Assembly: GCF_024169245.1 (NCBI RefSeq)
Contig: NZ_JALJWP010000001.1
Location: 4,527,501 to 4,591,500, forward strand
Direction of reading: 5' to 3'
Origin: Pseudomonas koreensis
Lineage (GTDB): Bacteria > Pseudomonadota > Gammaproteobacteria > Pseudomonadales > Pseudomonadaceae
Length of the DNA stretch: 64,000 nucleotides
Of this stretch, positions 17,579 to 25,693 are shown piece after piece. A model generated the notes under the pieces. The model was not told the DNA's origin, ran no database searches, and saw nothing but the letters and a program-made list of their open reading frames with translations. The translations under genes and the position numbers were made by a program. Every line of letters starts with the position of its first letter. Within the stretch, counting starts at the first letter, position 1.

Positions 17579-18592
17579 TCACGCCGGCACGCCGCAAGCA
17601 GCGGCGCGCTCGACGACATGACGCAGACTGTCAAAGTTGATGTTGGCCCCTGAATCAATGGCAACAAAGGTCTGGCCACTGACGCCATTGCGCGCTACGT
17701 ACTGCTTGATCCCCGCAACAGCCAGCGCCCCTGACGGTTCAGTAATCGAACGCGTATCGTCATAAATGTTCTTGATCGCGGCGCAGAGTTCGTCATTGCT
17801 GACCGTGATCACTTCATCTACGCAGAAGCGGCAAACCTCGAAGCCATATGCACCGATCTGCGCCACCGCCACGCCATCGGCGAAGGTGCCGACGCTCGGT
17901 AGAACCACCCGCTCGTCCGCGCTCATAGCCGCTTGCAGGCACGCTGAATGTTCCGATTCGACGCCGATGATCCGCACTTCCGGGCGCAAGTATTTGACGT
18001 AGGCCGCGATACCGGCGATCAAACCTCCGCCACCGACCGGGATAAAGATCGCGTCCAGCGTGCCTTGATGCTGGCGCAGGATTTCCATGGCCACGGTGCC
18101 TTGGCCGGCGATCACGTCAGGATCATCGAAGGGTGAAACGAACGTGCATCCGGTCTGCTCGGCCAATTGAAGCGCATGTGCCAAAGCAAAGGGGAAACTA
18201 TCACCGTGCAGCAATGCGTCGGCACCGCGACTGCGCACGCCGAGCACCTTGAGCTCAGGGGTGGTGGAAGGCATGACGATCGTCGCGGCAATGCCCAATT
18301 CCCGTGCCGCCAGCGCTACACCCTGCGCGTGATTACCCGCCGATGCCGTAATCACCCCCCGTGCTCTCTGCTCATCGCTCAGTTGCACAAGTTTGTTGTA
18401 AGCACCACGGATCTTGAAAGAGAACGTTGGTTGCAGATCTTCGCGCTTGAGCAGGATCCGGTTGCCCAATACTTCCGACAACGCTGGCGCAAGCTGCAAC
18501 GGCGTGCGCACCGCAATGTCGTACACCGGCGCGGCCAGGATCTTTTTCACGTAGTGCTCGAGCAGGGCTTGTTGGTCGGGGCTGTGCGGCAT
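17579..18592 (-). CDS. ilvA: Threonine dehydratase (threonine ammonia-lyase), catalytic domain only
   Basis: This PLP enzyme deaminates threonine to 2-oxobutyrate, the first step toward isoleucine, and probably serine to pyruvate. The 337-residue sequence has the PLP lysine in FSFKIRGAYNKL, the substrate loop SAGNHAQG, the phosphate-binding GGGGLIAG, and the late EPSGALAVAG and SGANINFD motifs. The protein ends shortly after NFDSLRHVVERA, where biosynthetic IlvA proteins continue into two ACT-like regulatory domains. It should therefore lack isoleucine feedback inhibition by that route. No remains of the ACT region are visible downstream. Translation starts at ATG 18592 after AGGAG. The leader holds a putative Ile/Thr attenuator, so control appears to be at transcription. 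Another full-length ilvA may exist elsewhere. Confidence 0.88.
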   Translation of the reverse strand: MPHSPDQQALLEHYVKKILAAPVYDIAVRTPLQLAPALSEVLGNRILLKREDLQPTFSFKIRGAYNKLVQLSDEQRARGVITASAGNHAQGVALAARELGIAATIVMPSTTPELKVLGVRSRGADALLHGDSFPFALAHALQLAEQTGCTFVSPFDDPDVIAGQGTVAMEILRQHQGTLDAIFIPVGGGGLIAGIAAYVKYLRPEVRIIGVESEHSACLQAAMSADERVVLPSVGTFADGVAVAQIGAYGFEVCRFCVDEVITVSNDELCAAIKNIYDDTRSITEPSGALAVAGIKQYVARNGVSGQTFVAIDSGANINFDSLRHVVERAAACGVPA

Positions 18593-18630
18593 GATCGTCT
18601 CCTGACATTTATCAGAACCCCGGAGACAGA

Positions 18631-18703
18631 AAGTAAAAACCCGCCTCTAGGGCGGGTTGGGTGCTGCAGTCGTGAGCTAGCCCGCCAAATAAGGAATGGC
18701 GGT
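18631..18703 (-). promoter_or_regulatory. Putative transcription attenuator upstream of threonine dehydratase
   Basis: Reading the minus strand, ACCGCCA (18703-18697) can pair with TGGCGGG (18687-18681). The same TGGCGGG can instead pair with CCCGCC at 18656-18651, the 5' arm of an intrinsic terminator. That terminator is an 8-bp stem (AACCCGCC/GGCGGGTT) with a CTAGA loop, followed by TTTTTACTTT, and it lies about 45 bases before the start codon. The first arm overlaps Thr and Ile codons of a leader ORF. Mutually exclusive hairpins of this kind are the hallmark of ribosome-dependent attenuation. Confidence 0.65.
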
Positions 18704-18742
18704 AATAATGCTTGGCTGGCAGCGCGATACGGTGAAAGTCAT
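18677..18742 (-). CDS. Candidate leader peptide of the threonine dehydratase attenuator
   Basis: A 21-codon ORF runs from ATG 18742 to TAG 18677. It contains the run Ile-Ile-Thr-Ala-Ile (codons at 18709-18695), matching the end product and substrate of threonine dehydratase. Three further Thr/Val codons lie near the start. The stop codon falls just past the TGGCGGG arm, where a terminating ribosome would mask it. The ribosome site is weak, and an upstream mini-ORF ends in an ATGA overlap with this start, so coupling is possible. The peptide itself has no expected function. Confidence 0.55.
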   Translation of the reverse strand: MTFTVSRCQPSIITAIPYLAG

Positions 18743-18842
18743 GGGCTGGAAATTAGCCTGCCGGCAGATGGCAAGTCAATGGTCATTTGCGCGCCGCACC
18801 GGTAGGCTGGCGATTCTGCTCATCACACCAAGGAAGGAAAGC

Positions 18843-19181
18843 ATGATGTCCATCGCCCTGCCCCTCACCGCTTTGCTCGCGTTCAGCGGTTACACCATTT
18901 CGGTAATGCTCCAGGCTGAACAATCCCTGATCGACTTCGGCATCAGCCTGATGTCACGGCCGGACACTGCGCAGGTAGTGATCGATTTGTACCTGTTGGC
19001 GACACTGGCCGGGGTATGGATGGTCAAGGACGCCCAGGCTCGCGGGCAGTCGGTCTGGTCTGTGCTGCCTTATTTGTTGCTGACGGCGGTTTTTGTCTCG
19101 GTTGGGCCATTGTTGTATCTAGTGGTACGCGGGATTCGTGAGCGCAACAAGAAGGCGGTGGATCTGGCTCGGGTGGTTTGA
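18843..19181 (+). CDS. DUF2834-like membrane protein
   Basis: This 112-residue hydrophobic protein has three predicted helices: LTALLAFSGYTISVMLQ, VVIDLYLLATLAGVWMV and a LPYLLLTAVFVSVGPLLYLV stretch. A basic tail (RGIRERNKK) probably faces the cytoplasm. The central DLYLLATLAGVWMVKDAQARG resembles DUF2834 proteins, small membrane proteins of unknown function. I start it at ATG 18843 because AAGGAAGGAAA precedes it; the frame is open upstream but without a ribosome site. It is divergent from the threonine dehydratase attenuator. Confidence 0.7.
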   Translation: MMSIALPLTALLAFSGYTISVMLQAEQSLIDFGISLMSRPDTAQVVIDLYLLATLAGVWMVKDAQARGQSVWSVLPYLLLTAVFVSVGPLLYLVVRGIRERNKKAVDLARVV

Positions 19182-19204
19182 TCCGGATTATTCCGCGTCG
19201 GCCG

Positions 19205-19240
19205 GATTGCCTTCGCGGGCAAGCCCGCTTCCACAGGGGA
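19205..19240. repeat. Single REP-like palindrome
   Basis: CTTCGCGGGCAAGCCCGCTT is an imperfect palindrome of another Pseudomonas REP type, followed by CCACAGGGG. It stands alone after the DUF2834-like gene. Confidence 0.6.
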
Positions 19241-19391
19241 ATTGTCAGGATAAAAGACGAGGTCTCCAGAACCTGAATATCGCGGCTGTCAACTGTAAAG
19301 TCTGACAGTTATGCCACCAACCCTGATGCGGTAACTTGAGCCTTCACCGGGAGCTTGCCCCCATTAACGTCCTGCGTCAGGAGCATGAGCG

Positions 19392-19855
19392 ATGAGTGAT
19401 TCAGCGTCCACATCTACAGGAGAGTTTTCTGCCGAGACGGAAGGTGGTGACGCTTGTTGTTTTATACGACGTTAGTGAATCTTGCGATCAGCTCTCGCCC
19501 GGTGCCTGTCCCCTTTTGGCAAGCTATTGGTGATCAGGAATTCGACGAACCGCTTCCGCGGCGACACGCCTATCTGAGTGTCTATTTCCCTGTGGGGGTA
19601 ACGGCAGGCACCTATCCGCTGACCAGGGACGGCGACTATCGAGGGAGCTATGCGGTCGGCACTCTCGGTGATGCGCAGTCGTACTATTCAACATCAGGAG
19701 AAATAACGCTGACTATCGTGCCGTCATCGGAAGGCGGACAAGTTGAGGGCACAGTGTTCTTTACAGCGCTAAATGATAAAAACGGGAAGACAGTCACTAT
19801 CAAAGATGGCAAGTTCAACATGAAAAACCAGGCCTTACCTCGGCAGCGACCATGA
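19392..19855 (+). pseudogene. Probable broken gene of unknown family
   Basis: An ATG at 19392 opens a short frame (MSDSASTSTGEFSAETEGG) that ends in a stop near 19475. A longer coding-like frame continues to 19855, with EFDEPLPRRHAYLSVYFPVG, AGTYPLTRDGDYRGSYAVGT and SYYSTSGEITLTIVPSSEGG. It has no good start of its own. The second part looks like a real beta-rich domain with a TSGEITLT repeat-like strand, so I interpret the whole as one small gene broken by an indel. I do not recognise the family. Confidence 0.4.
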
Positions 19856-19907
19856 GCGGGGGTAAGCTTTTGAATGGTCAGCCCGGCGTTCTCGCGGCCC
19901 CGCTGCC

Positions 19908-20681
19908 TCAGCCCCGCCTCACCGCAACAAACGCCGCCGTTTCATACGGCACCGTCACCACATCCCTGCCGAGCAGCTCAGGCTCTGCGGCAATCAACGC
20001 ACGAATCTGCCCATCGACCTGCGCTCGCTGCGCATCCGGCAGCGCGGCGATGAAACTGGTCGAGCGCACGCGGTTGAAGATCACGTCTTCCGGCGATCCG
20101 GTATGGTCATGGTGAAAACGCTCAACCTGCAATGGCGCAAATGCCGGGTGCGGAAACGCTGCGCGCCAGGCGCCGGTGTAATAGCGCGGCGTGTCACCTT
20201 CGAGCGCGTTGACGATGGCGTCCAGTTTCCGCACCCAACTGACACGGGTGTCGCGCAGGTTCCAGATCAACCCCAACTGGCCACCGGGCTTAATTACCCG
20301 GGCGATTTCCGTCAGCGCTTCGGTGCTGGCGAACCAGTGAAACGCTTGCGCGCAAATCACCACATCCACAGAAGCATCCGGCAGCGGCAGATCAGTCGCC
20401 GTGCCACTCACCGCCAAGACTTGCGGCCATGCGTCAGAGAGCTTCTCCAACATCTGCGCCACCGGTTCCACGGCAATCACCTGGGCGCCGGTCGCCACAA
20501 GCCGCCCGGTGAACTTGCCGGTGCCGGCGCCCAGATCGAGCACGGTTTTATGCCCATCCAGACCCAGCGTCGCGGTCAACCATTGACTGACTTGCGGCGG
20601 ATAGTCCGGCCGCCCTTTGACGTAGGTGTCGGCAGCGCTTTTGTAGCCGGCAGCGGCTGAGTGATGGACCTGATCGTTCAT
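19908..20681 (-). CDS. Class I SAM-dependent methyltransferase
   Basis: This 257-residue cytoplasmic enzyme has the Methyltransf_11 pattern. Motif I is VLDLGAGTGKFTGRLVATGA, motif II acidic residue is in VIAVEPV, and motif III/IV is LPLPDASVDVVICAQAFHWF. FHWF with the preceding Gln-Ala is typical of the Trm112-independent UbiE-like and 'FkbM-neighbour' type small methyltransferases with unknown substrates. The start codon at 20681 is preceded by AAAGGAG. The gene stands alone and converges on the broken gene at 19392-19855. The substrate cannot be told from sequence. Confidence 0.85.
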   Translation of the reverse strand: MNDQVHHSAAAGYKSAADTYVKGRPDYPPQVSQWLTATLGLDGHKTVLDLGAGTGKFTGRLVATGAQVIAVEPVAQMLEKLSDAWPQVLAVSGTATDLPLPDASVDVVICAQAFHWFASTEALTEIARVIKPGGQLGLIWNLRDTRVSWVRKLDAIVNALEGDTPRYYTGAWRAAFPHPAFAPLQVERFHHDHTGSPEDVIFNRVRSTSFIAALPDAQRAQVDGQIRALIAAEPELLGRDVVTVPYETAAFVAVRRG

Positions 20682-20839
20682 GACAATGCTCCTTTAGGCA
20701 AAACATCGGATCAACGGCAGACGCTCCCGAGCATAGCGCTTGAATTTACGCTGAACTTGAACAGTCACTGATAAAGCAATGAATAAAGTTTCACCCTGTG
20801 GTGTTCAAAGTGAAACATAACCCCTGTGGAGCCTTGTCC

Positions 20840-21470
20840 ATGACTATTCGTTCCGTTATGTTCGCCGCCCCGTTGCTGCTGGTCGCGGCGATGGCCAGCC
20901 ATTTGGCCTTGGCCAATAATGAACAAGAGGTGCAAAAACCCGAATGCCCGAAAGGCCAGGTTTGGGACAGCAAAACGCAAAAGTGCGTAATGCAAACAAG
21001 CAGCCTGTTGCCGGACGCTGACCGTACCGACTACGTCTGGCGCCTCGCCAGGGTTGGTCGCTGTGAAGAAGCTCTGGCGCAGCTCGATACGCCCAGGCAA
21101 CCGACCACCGCCTAGCCCTTGACTAGCGCGGTTACGCCACACGCAAACTGGGGCGCACCGACGAGGGCGTCGGTTATTGTCTGCAATCGGCGAGGCTCGA
21201 TCCGCAGTACGCGCAAGTGCGCGAATACTTTGGCGACGCCGCCGGTTTATCGGTGGCGCTGCTGCTGCTGCGCGGTTGGCCGGTGGCGTGTTGGTCGACC
21301 GCTTGTTCCTCGGCCTGAATCTTTCTCCAGTCACATTGAAGTTGCCGGGCGCGGAATTCAAACGTGCACAAATGCTTGAGTACGACGGCGTGCCGATTGC
21401 GCAGATTGTTTATCTGGATGGGAAACACGTGCCACCGGCGCGGTGTGTGACCCTGCACTATCCCAAGTGA
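20840..21470 (+). pseudogene. Chimeric gene remnant: TPR protein 5' part joined to a membrane-protein 3' part
   Basis: The ATG at 20840 opens a secreted protein (signal MTIRSVMFAAPLLLVAAMAS, then PECPKGQVWDSKTQKCV) and a TPR start (DADRTDYVWRLARVGRCEEA), ending in TAG at 21113. The TPR continues in another frame: YATRKLGRTDEGVGYCLQS and ARLDPQYAQVREYFGDA. At about 21240 it changes abruptly into unrelated sequence (RRRFIGGAAAAARLAGGVLV, then AQMLEYDGVPIAQIVYLDGK) that ends at TGA 21470 and resembles the membrane segment and C-terminus of a different protein, perhaps an anti-sigma factor. An indel plus a deletion joining two genes explains this. Confidence 0.55.
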
Positions 21471-21492
21471 GAGAATTTCCAAGGACTCCACG

Positions 21493-22119
21493 ATGTCTGA
21501 TACATCCCGCTCTGCCTTACTGGTAATCGACGTTCAAAACGACTTCACCCCCGGCGGCCAATTAGCGGTACCGGAAGGTGACCTGATTGTGCCGCTGATC
21601 AACCAGCTCGCCCGCCAGTTCACGCAGGTCGTCATTACACAGGATTGGCACCCTGCTGGTCATGCTTCATTCGCGTCGAGTCATCCAGGTCACCAGCCCT
21701 ACGATGTCATCCATCTGCCTTATGGCGAGCAGACACTCTGGCCCGATCACTGTGTGCAATCGACAGCGGGGGCGGATTTGCGCCGAGAACTCGACTTGCC
21801 TCATGCCCAACTGATTATTCGCAAGGGCTGCAATCCTGATATCGACAGCTATTCGGCCTTTCTGGAAGCCGATCGCCGCAGCACCACGGGCCTGACCGGC
21901 TACCTGAAAGAGCGCGGGATCGATACCGTCTACATGGTGGGGCTGGCACTGGATTTCTGCGTGATGTTTTCGGCGCTGGATGCTCGGGCAGCGGGGTTCA
22001 ATGCTTACGTGGTACTGGACGCCTGTCGGGCCATCGATCTGAATGGATCAGAGGCGGCAGCGATCGAGCGGATGCAAAGTGCCGGGGTCGGGTTGATTCA
22101 ATCCACAAAACTGGTTTGA
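21493..22119 (+). CDS. pncA: Nicotinamidase/pyrazinamidase
   Basis: PncA hydrolyses nicotinamide to nicotinate for NAD salvage in the cytoplasm. The 208-residue sequence is close to the E. coli length. It shows the catalytic Asp in LLVIDVQNDFTPGG, the metal-binding DWHPAGHASF cluster (Asp and two His), the catalytic Lys in LIIRKGCNPDIDSYSAF, and the nucleophilic Cys in LALDFCVMFSALDA. All three catalytic residues are present. The ATG at 21493 follows AAGGA. It is probably transcribed alone, and a REP doublet follows it. Confidence 0.95.
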   Translation: MSDTSRSALLVIDVQNDFTPGGQLAVPEGDLIVPLINQLARQFTQVVITQDWHPAGHASFASSHPGHQPYDVIHLPYGEQTLWPDHCVQSTAGADLRRELDLPHAQLIIRKGCNPDIDSYSAFLEADRRSTTGLTGYLKERGIDTVYMVGLALDFCVMFSALDARAAGFNAYVVLDACRAIDLNGSEAAAIERMQSAGVGLIQSTKLV

Positions 22120-22134
22120 ACAACCACAGCCATC

Positions 22135-22223
22135 TGTGGGAGCGAGCCTGCTCGCGAAAGCGTTGGGTCAGTCAACGCAAACTTGGCTGACAGACCGCCT
22201 TCGCGAGCAAGCTCGCTCCCACA
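22135..22223. repeat. REP doublet (family A)
   Basis: GAGCGAGCCTGCTCGCGA (plus) near 22140-22157 faces an inverted copy near 22199-22221. It lies between convergent pncA and the sensor kinase gene. Confidence 0.9.
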
Positions 22224-22247
22224 AGCATATTTTCAACGTCACGAGCC

Positions 22248-23549
22248 TCAGGTGTCAGTGGGCAACCACAGTCTGAATCGCGCCCCACCCAACGGCGAAC
22301 TCTCAACCGTCAATGTGCCGCCCTGCGCCTCGAGGGCGCGGCGGCTGATCGCCAGACCGAGTCCGAACCCACCCGTCGCACGATCGCGACTCCGGTCAAG
22401 TCGGTAAAACGGTTCGAAAATCCGCTCACGCTCGTCGTCGGGAATGCCAATGCCATCATCGTCGACCCAGATCTCACACCCGCCAGCGCTGACCTGCACA
22501 CCAATCTGAATGCGTTTTTCGCAATAGCGCATGGCGTTGCGCAACAGATTCTGAATAGCCCGCGCGGTCAAGCGCGGGTCCAGTGCGAAGCGTTCGAGCT
22601 GACCGTGCAGCAGAACATCGATCACGATGTCCGGCGATTCCAGCTCCTCATCGACACTGCCGAGAATGCTGTCGATGAACTCGTCCAGCGACACCTCAAT
22701 GCACTCGGGCGATTGCGCCGGATTCTGCAAGCGGCTGTAGGAGAGCAGCTCCAGTACCAGTTCATCCAGTTCACGGATGTGTGCGACCAGGCTCTGCAAG
22801 CGCTCGCGACTGGCGGCTGGCAAGTCTTCGGACAACGCCAGCGCCAGGCCGAAATCCAGACGCGTCAGCGGCGTGCGCAGTTCGTGGGACACGGCGTTGA
22901 GCAGATCGCGTTGCTGGTTGAGCAGGTTTTCAATATCGCCAGCCATGGTGTCGAAGACATTGGCAAGGCTGCCGATGTTGGAACTGGGTGCGATTCTGGT
23001 TCGCTCGCTCAAGTGGCCTTTACCGAAGCGTTCGGCGGTACCTTTCAGGCGTTCCAGATCGCGCCAGTGCGGACGTAGCCAAAGCAGCAGGCAGCCGAGC
23101 AACATGGCACCGATCAGGACGTTGATGCTCCAGTACAGCAGATCAACGTCGACCGGATCGGGCGGCACGACCATGCGCACAGCCATTTCCGCATTCAGCG
23201 GAGTCACCGCCAGCGTTCGCCAGCCCCAGTCGCCGATGCGCACAACGTTTTCGCCACGGTGCAGACGTTCCTGCTCAATGGGCGTGAACACCGGGTCGTT
23301 GATCGGCGTGAGGACGATGTGCAGCGGCTGGAATTCCTTGTCCATCGCCGCCGCAATCGCCGGCCACTGCTCTTGCGGCGCAGCATGAAACTGCTTGGTG
23401 ATCAGCGATTGCAGACCTCGGGAAAAGTCCAGGTTGTAGGTGACGAAGCGATCGCGGAAAGCCATGACTACCAGGTCCGGCACCAGATAGATCGCCGCAC
23501 TATAGGAGACGATCGTCACCAGATACAGGCGAAACAGGATGCGAAACAT
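22248..23549 (-). CDS. Sensor histidine kinase, RstB-like
   Basis: This 433-residue inner-membrane kinase has an N-terminal helix (FRLYLVTIVSYSAAIYLVP), a periplasmic sensor of about 110 residues and a second helix (about 148-168, INVLIGAMLLGCLLLWLRP). A HAMP-like linker, the H-box AVSHELRTPLTRLDF, and the ATP-binding N, G1 and G2 boxes follow (NLLRNAMRYCEK, DDDGIGIPDDE, GFGLGLAISRR). The start at 23549 gives the expected TM1; the longer open frame from 23636 is spurious. The response regulator gene ends 4 bp upstream, so both are one operon. The signal is unknown. Confidence 0.9.
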   Translation of the reverse strand: MFRILFRLYLVTIVSYSAAIYLVPDLVVMAFRDRFVTYNLDFSRGLQSLITKQFHAAPQEQWPAIAAAMDKEFQPLHIVLTPINDPVFTPIEQERLHRGENVVRIGDWGWRTLAVTPLNAEMAVRMVVPPDPVDVDLLYWSINVLIGAMLLGCLLLWLRPHWRDLERLKGTAERFGKGHLSERTRIAPSSNIGSLANVFDTMAGDIENLLNQQRDLLNAVSHELRTPLTRLDFGLALALSEDLPAASRERLQSLVAHIRELDELVLELLSYSRLQNPAQSPECIEVSLDEFIDSILGSVDEELESPDIVIDVLLHGQLERFALDPRLTARAIQNLLRNAMRYCEKRIQIGVQVSAGGCEIWVDDDGIGIPDDERERIFEPFYRLDRSRDRATGGFGLGLAISRRALEAQGGTLTVESSPLGGARFRLWLPTDT

Positions 23550-23553
23550 CAGC

Positions 23554-24255
23554 TCAGCATTCCCATTCGGAGCGGCTGAACAGATAGCCCTTGCCCCACA
23601 CGGTCTTGATCTTGCGCGCTTCGCCGGCGTGATCATCGAACTTGCGCCGCAGCTTGGAAATCGCCACGTCCACCGAGCGGTCGGTGCCGTTGAATTCGAT
23701 ACCGCGCAGTCGCTGCAGAATCTGATCGCGACTCAGCACTTCGCCGGCGTGCCGCGCCAGCACCACCAGCAAATTGTATTCGCCGCTTGACAGTTCAACC
23801 GCTTGGTCGCGCCAGGTCACGGTGCGTTCGGACAGATCAATGCACAGATTGCCCATGACAATGCGGTCATTGACCGTCAGCGGTTCGCCGAGGCTGCTGC
23901 GTCGCAGCAACGTGCGCACCCGCGCCAGCAGCACCCGTGGCTCGCAAGGCTTGGTGACGTAATCGTCAGCGCCCATTTCCAGGCCCAGCACCTGATCATG
24001 ACTGTCGTCGCGGGCCGTGAGCATGAGGATCGGCAGTGTCGCCGAATCAGCGCGCAGCAGGCGGCAAACCTGCAGGCCGTCGAGGCCCGGGAGCATGAGG
24101 TCGAGGATCACCAGATCCGGCGGACTGATCCGCGCCCGCTCGCGCACATGGTCGCCACGGCCAATGACGCTGACGGTATAACCGTTGCGCTCCAGGTAGC
24201 TGGAGATCAGTTCGGCGAGGGCGGTGTCGTCTTCGACCAGGAGGATGTTGGGCAT
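23554..24255 (-). CDS. OmpR-family response regulator, RstA-like
   Basis: This 233-residue DNA-binding regulator is the partner of the kinase directly downstream. The receiver domain (1-120) has the acidic pocket LLVEDD, the phospho-accepting Asp in LVILDLMLPGLDG, and the Lys in DDYVTKP. The winged-helix domain (about 135-230) shows ELSSGEYNLLVVLARHAGEV and the recognition helix region GTDRSVDVAISKLRRKF. I use ATG 24255, where the receiver begins; the frame upstream to 24378 is made of REP DNA. It is divergent from the RND efflux operon 265 bp away, so it may regulate that operon, but no binding site could be assigned. Confidence 0.92.
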   Translation of the reverse strand: MPNILLVEDDTALAELISSYLERNGYTVSVIGRGDHVRERARISPPDLVILDLMLPGLDGLQVCRLLRADSATLPILMLTARDDSHDQVLGLEMGADDYVTKPCEPRVLLARVRTLLRRSSLGEPLTVNDRIVMGNLCIDLSERTVTWRDQAVELSSGEYNLLVVLARHAGEVLSRDQILQRLRGIEFNGTDRSVDVAISKLRRKFDDHAGEARKIKTVWGKGYLFSRSEWEC

Positions 24256-24293
24256 GGGTGTTCCAGAAAATGCTGTGGCGACAGTTCGGGCCT

Positions 24294-24364
24294 GATCGCG
24301 AGCAGGCTCACTCCTACAGATGGAATGTAATCCTCTGTGGGAGCGAGCCTGCTCGCGAAAGCGA
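24294..24364. repeat. REP doublet (family A)
   Basis: Two facing palindromic units (24295-24317 and 24338-24362) lie between the response regulator start and the efflux operon. This is one of the few doublets in a divergent rather than convergent region. Confidence 0.9.
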
Positions 24365-24520
24365 TCGAACTGTCGCAATAAATTTCAAGGCCTGCAGGAT
24401 ATACGCCCTCACCCGCCACTGAGCAAAACCCTTACACAATTTCACACAGCAACTACAAAGCTTCACCGCTAACCTCCCCGTCTGGCCGTAGGATGCGGCC
24501 TTCAATATTGGGGGTTGTAC

Positions 24521-25678
24521 ATGTCTGGAAAACTGCTGGCCGCGCTCGGCCTGATCGCATTGGCGCTGACGCTGAGCGCTTGTGATTCGTCCTCGAATGC
24601 CGAAGTGCAAGCGCCACCAGCCACGGTACGCATCGAGACCATCAAAACCCAGCCACTATCGATCAGCAGCGAATTGAGCGGCCGCATCGCCGCGCCACGG
24701 ATTGCCGAAGTGCGTGCGCGCGTGGCCGGCGTGGTGTTGCAGCGCACCTATCGCGAAGGTAGCGACGTGAAAAAAGGCGATGTGCTGTTCCGCATCGACC
24801 CGGCACCGTTCAAGGCCGATCTGGACAGTGCCGAAGCCGCGCTGCGCAAAGCCGAGGCCAATGCCTTTCAGGCCAGACTGCAAGAACAACGCTACGCACA
24901 GTTGATCGAAGACAAGGCCATCAGCGGTCAGGACTACGACAACGCCCGCGCCGCTGCCCGGCAGACGGCGGCCGATGTCGCCGCCAGCAAGGCAGCGCTT
25001 GAACGGGCGAAACTGAACCTCGGTTATGCTACCGTCACCGCGCCGATTTCCGGCCGCATCGGCCGCGCGCTGGTCACCGAAGGTGCACTGGTCGGGCAGA
25101 ACGAGACCACGCCGCTGGCGTTGATTCAGCAACTCAACCCGATTCATGCGGACCTGACCCAGTCGACCCGCGAGCTCAACGAACTGCGTCGCGCATTTCG
25201 TTCCGGGCAGTTGCAGGAAGTCGGTCAGGATCAGGTCAAGGCCACGCTGATTCAGGATGACGGCAGCCTGTATCCGTTACCCGGTAAGCTGCTGTTCAGC
25301 GATATAACCGTTGACCCGGGCACTGGTCAGATCATCCTGCGCAGCGAATTCCCCAACCCCGATCTCGACCTGCTGCCGGGCAGCTTCATCCGCGTACGCC
25401 TTGAACAGGCGACCATCCAGAACGGCATCACCGTGCCGCAACGCGCGGTGCAGCGTGACAGTGCCGGCATTGCCCAGGTGCTGACCGTCGATGAACAGAT
25501 GCGCGTGGCACAGCAACCGGTGCAACTGGGTGCGGTGCAGAACAATCGCTGGATCGTCACCGGCGGCCTGAAGCCCGGCGACCGTGTTGTCATCGAAGGC
25601 CTGCAACATGCCCGTCCCGGGGAAAAGGTGCAGATCGACGAAACCCCACTTCCACTTGCCCAGACCGCTGGTCAGTAA
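24521..25678 (+). CDS. RND efflux periplasmic adaptor (membrane fusion protein)
   Basis: This 385-residue lipoprotein links an RND pump to an outer-membrane channel. It has a lipobox (LTLSAC), the first lipoyl half VRARVAGVVLQRTYREGSDV, a coiled-coil hairpin rich in Ala/Glu (about 95-165), the second lipoyl half (YATVTAPISGRIGRALVTEG), then beta-barrel and membrane-proximal domains (PGSFIRVRLEQ, GLKPGDRVVIEGLQ). The pattern matches the MexA/AcrA type. I chose ATG 24521 after GGGGG; TTG 24515 is less likely. The pump gene follows after 15 bp. No outer-membrane factor gene is present, so the pair must use an OprM-like channel from elsewhere. Confidence 0.93.
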   Translation: MSGKLLAALGLIALALTLSACDSSSNAEVQAPPATVRIETIKTQPLSISSELSGRIAAPRIAEVRARVAGVVLQRTYREGSDVKKGDVLFRIDPAPFKADLDSAEAALRKAEANAFQARLQEQRYAQLIEDKAISGQDYDNARAAARQTAADVAASKAALERAKLNLGYATVTAPISGRIGRALVTEGALVGQNETTPLALIQQLNPIHADLTQSTRELNELRRAFRSGQLQEVGQDQVKATLIQDDGSLYPLPGKLLFSDITVDPGTGQIILRSEFPNPDLDLLPGSFIRVRLEQATIQNGITVPQRAVQRDSAGIAQVLTVDEQMRVAQQPVQLGAVQNNRWIVTGGLKPGDRVVIEGLQHARPGEKVQIDETPLPLAQTAGQ

Positions 25679-25693
25679 GCAGGACGCTCTTAT

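Noticed and set aside
19287-19311. Nested inverted repeat CTGTCA..TGACAG / AACTGT..ACAGTT as an operator
   Set aside because: It lies over 80 bp before a probably broken gene and has no known regulator match; chance is likely.
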